From an uncultured Mycoplasmatota bacterium (GTDB lineage Bacteria; Bacillota_I; Bacilli_A; RF39; UBA660): a DNA stretch of 13,943 nucleotides. The DNA is taken from positions 1 through 13,943 of the forward strand of contig CAMMBX010000023.1 in NCBI GenBank assembly GCA_946494345.1, given 5' to 3'. The notes under the pieces are model-generated. The model saw nothing but the letters and a program-made list of their open reading frames with translations, was not told the DNA's origin and searched no databases. Shown one piece after another: positions 13,463 to 13,943 of this stretch (position 1 is its first letter; every line of letters begins with the position of its first letter). The translations under genes were made by a program, and so were the position numbers.

Positions 13463-13570
13463 CCCCCCCCGATTAACTATTTGTAAACGGGTACTAGTGG
13501 GTGTTAGTATATTTAGTGGACAGTTTTTTCCGGGGGTATCAAATATTGTTAAAGCACCTTTACTATCCAT
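13454..13570 (-). CDS. Short ORF running into a G10 tract (possible phase-variable gene or structured RNA)
   Basis: A 38-codon frame starts at ATG 13570, six bases after the purine-rich site AAGGGA (13582-13577). A promoter with -35 and extended -10 lies at 13608-13636. The product begins MDSKGALTIFDTPGKNCPLN and ends in three glycines read from the G10 tract, then V and stop. One extra G would extend the frame to about 68 codons, stopping at 13368; one fewer G stops after a few codons. I recognise no family. Codons such as CCC, ACC and CGG are unlike the AT-rich neighbours, so the segment may work as RNA rather than protein. It is flanked by the EF-P terminator and its own hairpin. Confidence 0.4.
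   Translation of the reverse strand: MDSKGALTIFDTPGKNCPLNILTPTSTRLQIVNRGGGV
13461..13470. repeat. Homopolymer C10 (G10 on the minus strand)
   Basis: Ten consecutive C residues, striking in a sequence this AT-rich. Such tracts change length by replication slippage and are a common basis of phase variation. Miscounting by sequencing is also possible. Confidence 0.85.
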
Positions 13571-13607
13571 AATATATCCCTTCCTTCCATTTTTATCTTA
13601 TATATTT

Positions 13608-13636
13608 ATGTTAACACATCCCTAAACATTCTTCAA
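13608..13636 (-). promoter_or_regulatory. Promoter of the G10 small unit
   Basis: On the minus strand TTGAAG (13636-13631), a 17-base spacer and TAACAT (13613-13608), with a TGT extension just before the -10. Transcription should start near 13600, about 30 bases before the ATG at 13570. Confidence 0.6.
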
Positions 13637-13681
13637 GTTTCTCTTTTATTTTAATTAGTTTTATTGTCAAAACAGAAAGCC

Positions 13682-13713
13682 AAAAAAATTGGCCTTAAAA
13701 ACAAAGCCAATTT
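13682..13713 (-). terminator. Terminator of efp
   Basis: On the minus strand AAATTGGC (13713-13706), a 12-base loop and GCCAATTT (13693-13686) form a perfect 8-bp stem, followed by a T run (13688-13682). It lies 16 bases past the EF-P stop codon. Confidence 0.88.
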
Positions 13714-13729
13714 ATAAAACTAATAATAT

Positions 13730-13943
13730 CTATGCTCTTGAAACATATTTACCATCTTTAGTACTAACTAAGATATCTTCATCTTGTTTAATAAATAATG
13801 GTACTTGTATAGTCATACCTGTTTCAAGTTCAGCATTTTTCATCGCACCACTACTTGTATTACCTTTAACAGCATCTTCAGTTTTAACTACTTTCATAAC
13901 TACTTTATCAGGTAATGATATACCTAACATCTCACCTTCAAAG
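13730..13943 (-). CDS. efp: Elongation factor P, C-terminal part (5' end beyond the window)
   Basis: EF-P enters the ribosomal E site and relieves stalling at consecutive prolines. The last 70 codons are present. They cover the end of the second OB-like domain and the third domain: GISLPDKVVMKVV, the family signature VKGNTSSGAMKNAELETGM, QVPLFIKQDEDILVST and the ending GKYVSRA. The frame stays open to the window edge, so the methionine at 13930 is internal, not a start. The tip residue that is modified in some bacteria lies in the missing N-terminal domain. A terminator follows at 13682-13713. The gene appears to be a separate unit. Confidence 0.96.
   Translation of the reverse strand, partial: FEGEMLGISLPDKVVMKVVKTEDAVKGNTSSGAMKNAELETGMTIQVPLFIKQDEDILVSTKDGKYVSRA

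Noticed and set aside
13454..13570. G-quadruplex formed by the G tract
   Set aside because: The minus strand has only one long G run here. The other G runs are on the plus strand, and only three are close together, so an ordinary intramolecular quadruplex is not supported.

Overview
The window comes from a very AT-rich, low-GC Gram-positive-type bacterium, most likely an uncultured Bacillota/Mollicutes-like lineage. This is an inference from the glmS ribozyme, AGGAGG-type ribosome binding sites, TasA-like surface proteins and B. subtilis-like tRNAs. All tryptophans I checked are TGG and the genes read cleanly with the standard bacterial code. None of the 12 annotated genes whose stop I can see ends in TGA.

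Left part (1-4111): a 5' fragment of an unrecognised gene on the minus strand (1-272), then tRNA-Arg(CCG) on the minus strand. A plus-strand block follows: promoter, glmS self-cleaving riboswitch, glmS, a small kinase-fold protein with its own extended -10 promoter, and a PPC/DUF296 protein. Next is an isolated plus-strand elongator tRNA-Met with its own promoter and terminator. A short stretch with two overlapping tiny reading frames separates this from the convergent minus-strand operons.

Middle (4278-9548, minus strand): a leader carrying two four-codon mini-ORFs, an OmpR-type response regulator, a histidine kinase, a short-chain dehydrogenase, a coiled-coil protein with a central hydrophobic hairpin, a pentapeptide-repeat protein and a glycerophosphodiesterase. 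Gene junctions are tight apart from a weak terminator-like hairpin at the end of the kinase. The unit ends in a 14-bp-stem terminator. The composition suggests an envelope-sensing regulon, but the signal is unknown.

Right part (9586-13943, minus strand): two translationally coupled surface proteins with matching TasA/camelysin-like N-terminal halves. The first has an FGE/C-type-lectin-like C-terminal domain, the second an internally duplicated domain. Upstream is a compact unit with a good promoter, a good ribosome binding site, a short ORF running into a G10 tract, and a terminator-like hairpin; it is either a phase-variable small gene or a structured RNA. The window ends in the C-terminal part of elongation factor P.

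The most unusual items are the G10 small unit (13382-13636), the double mini-ORF leader of the two-component operon (9420-9545) and the lectin-fold/TasA-like surface pair. I see no CRISPR array, transposase, integrase or attachment site.
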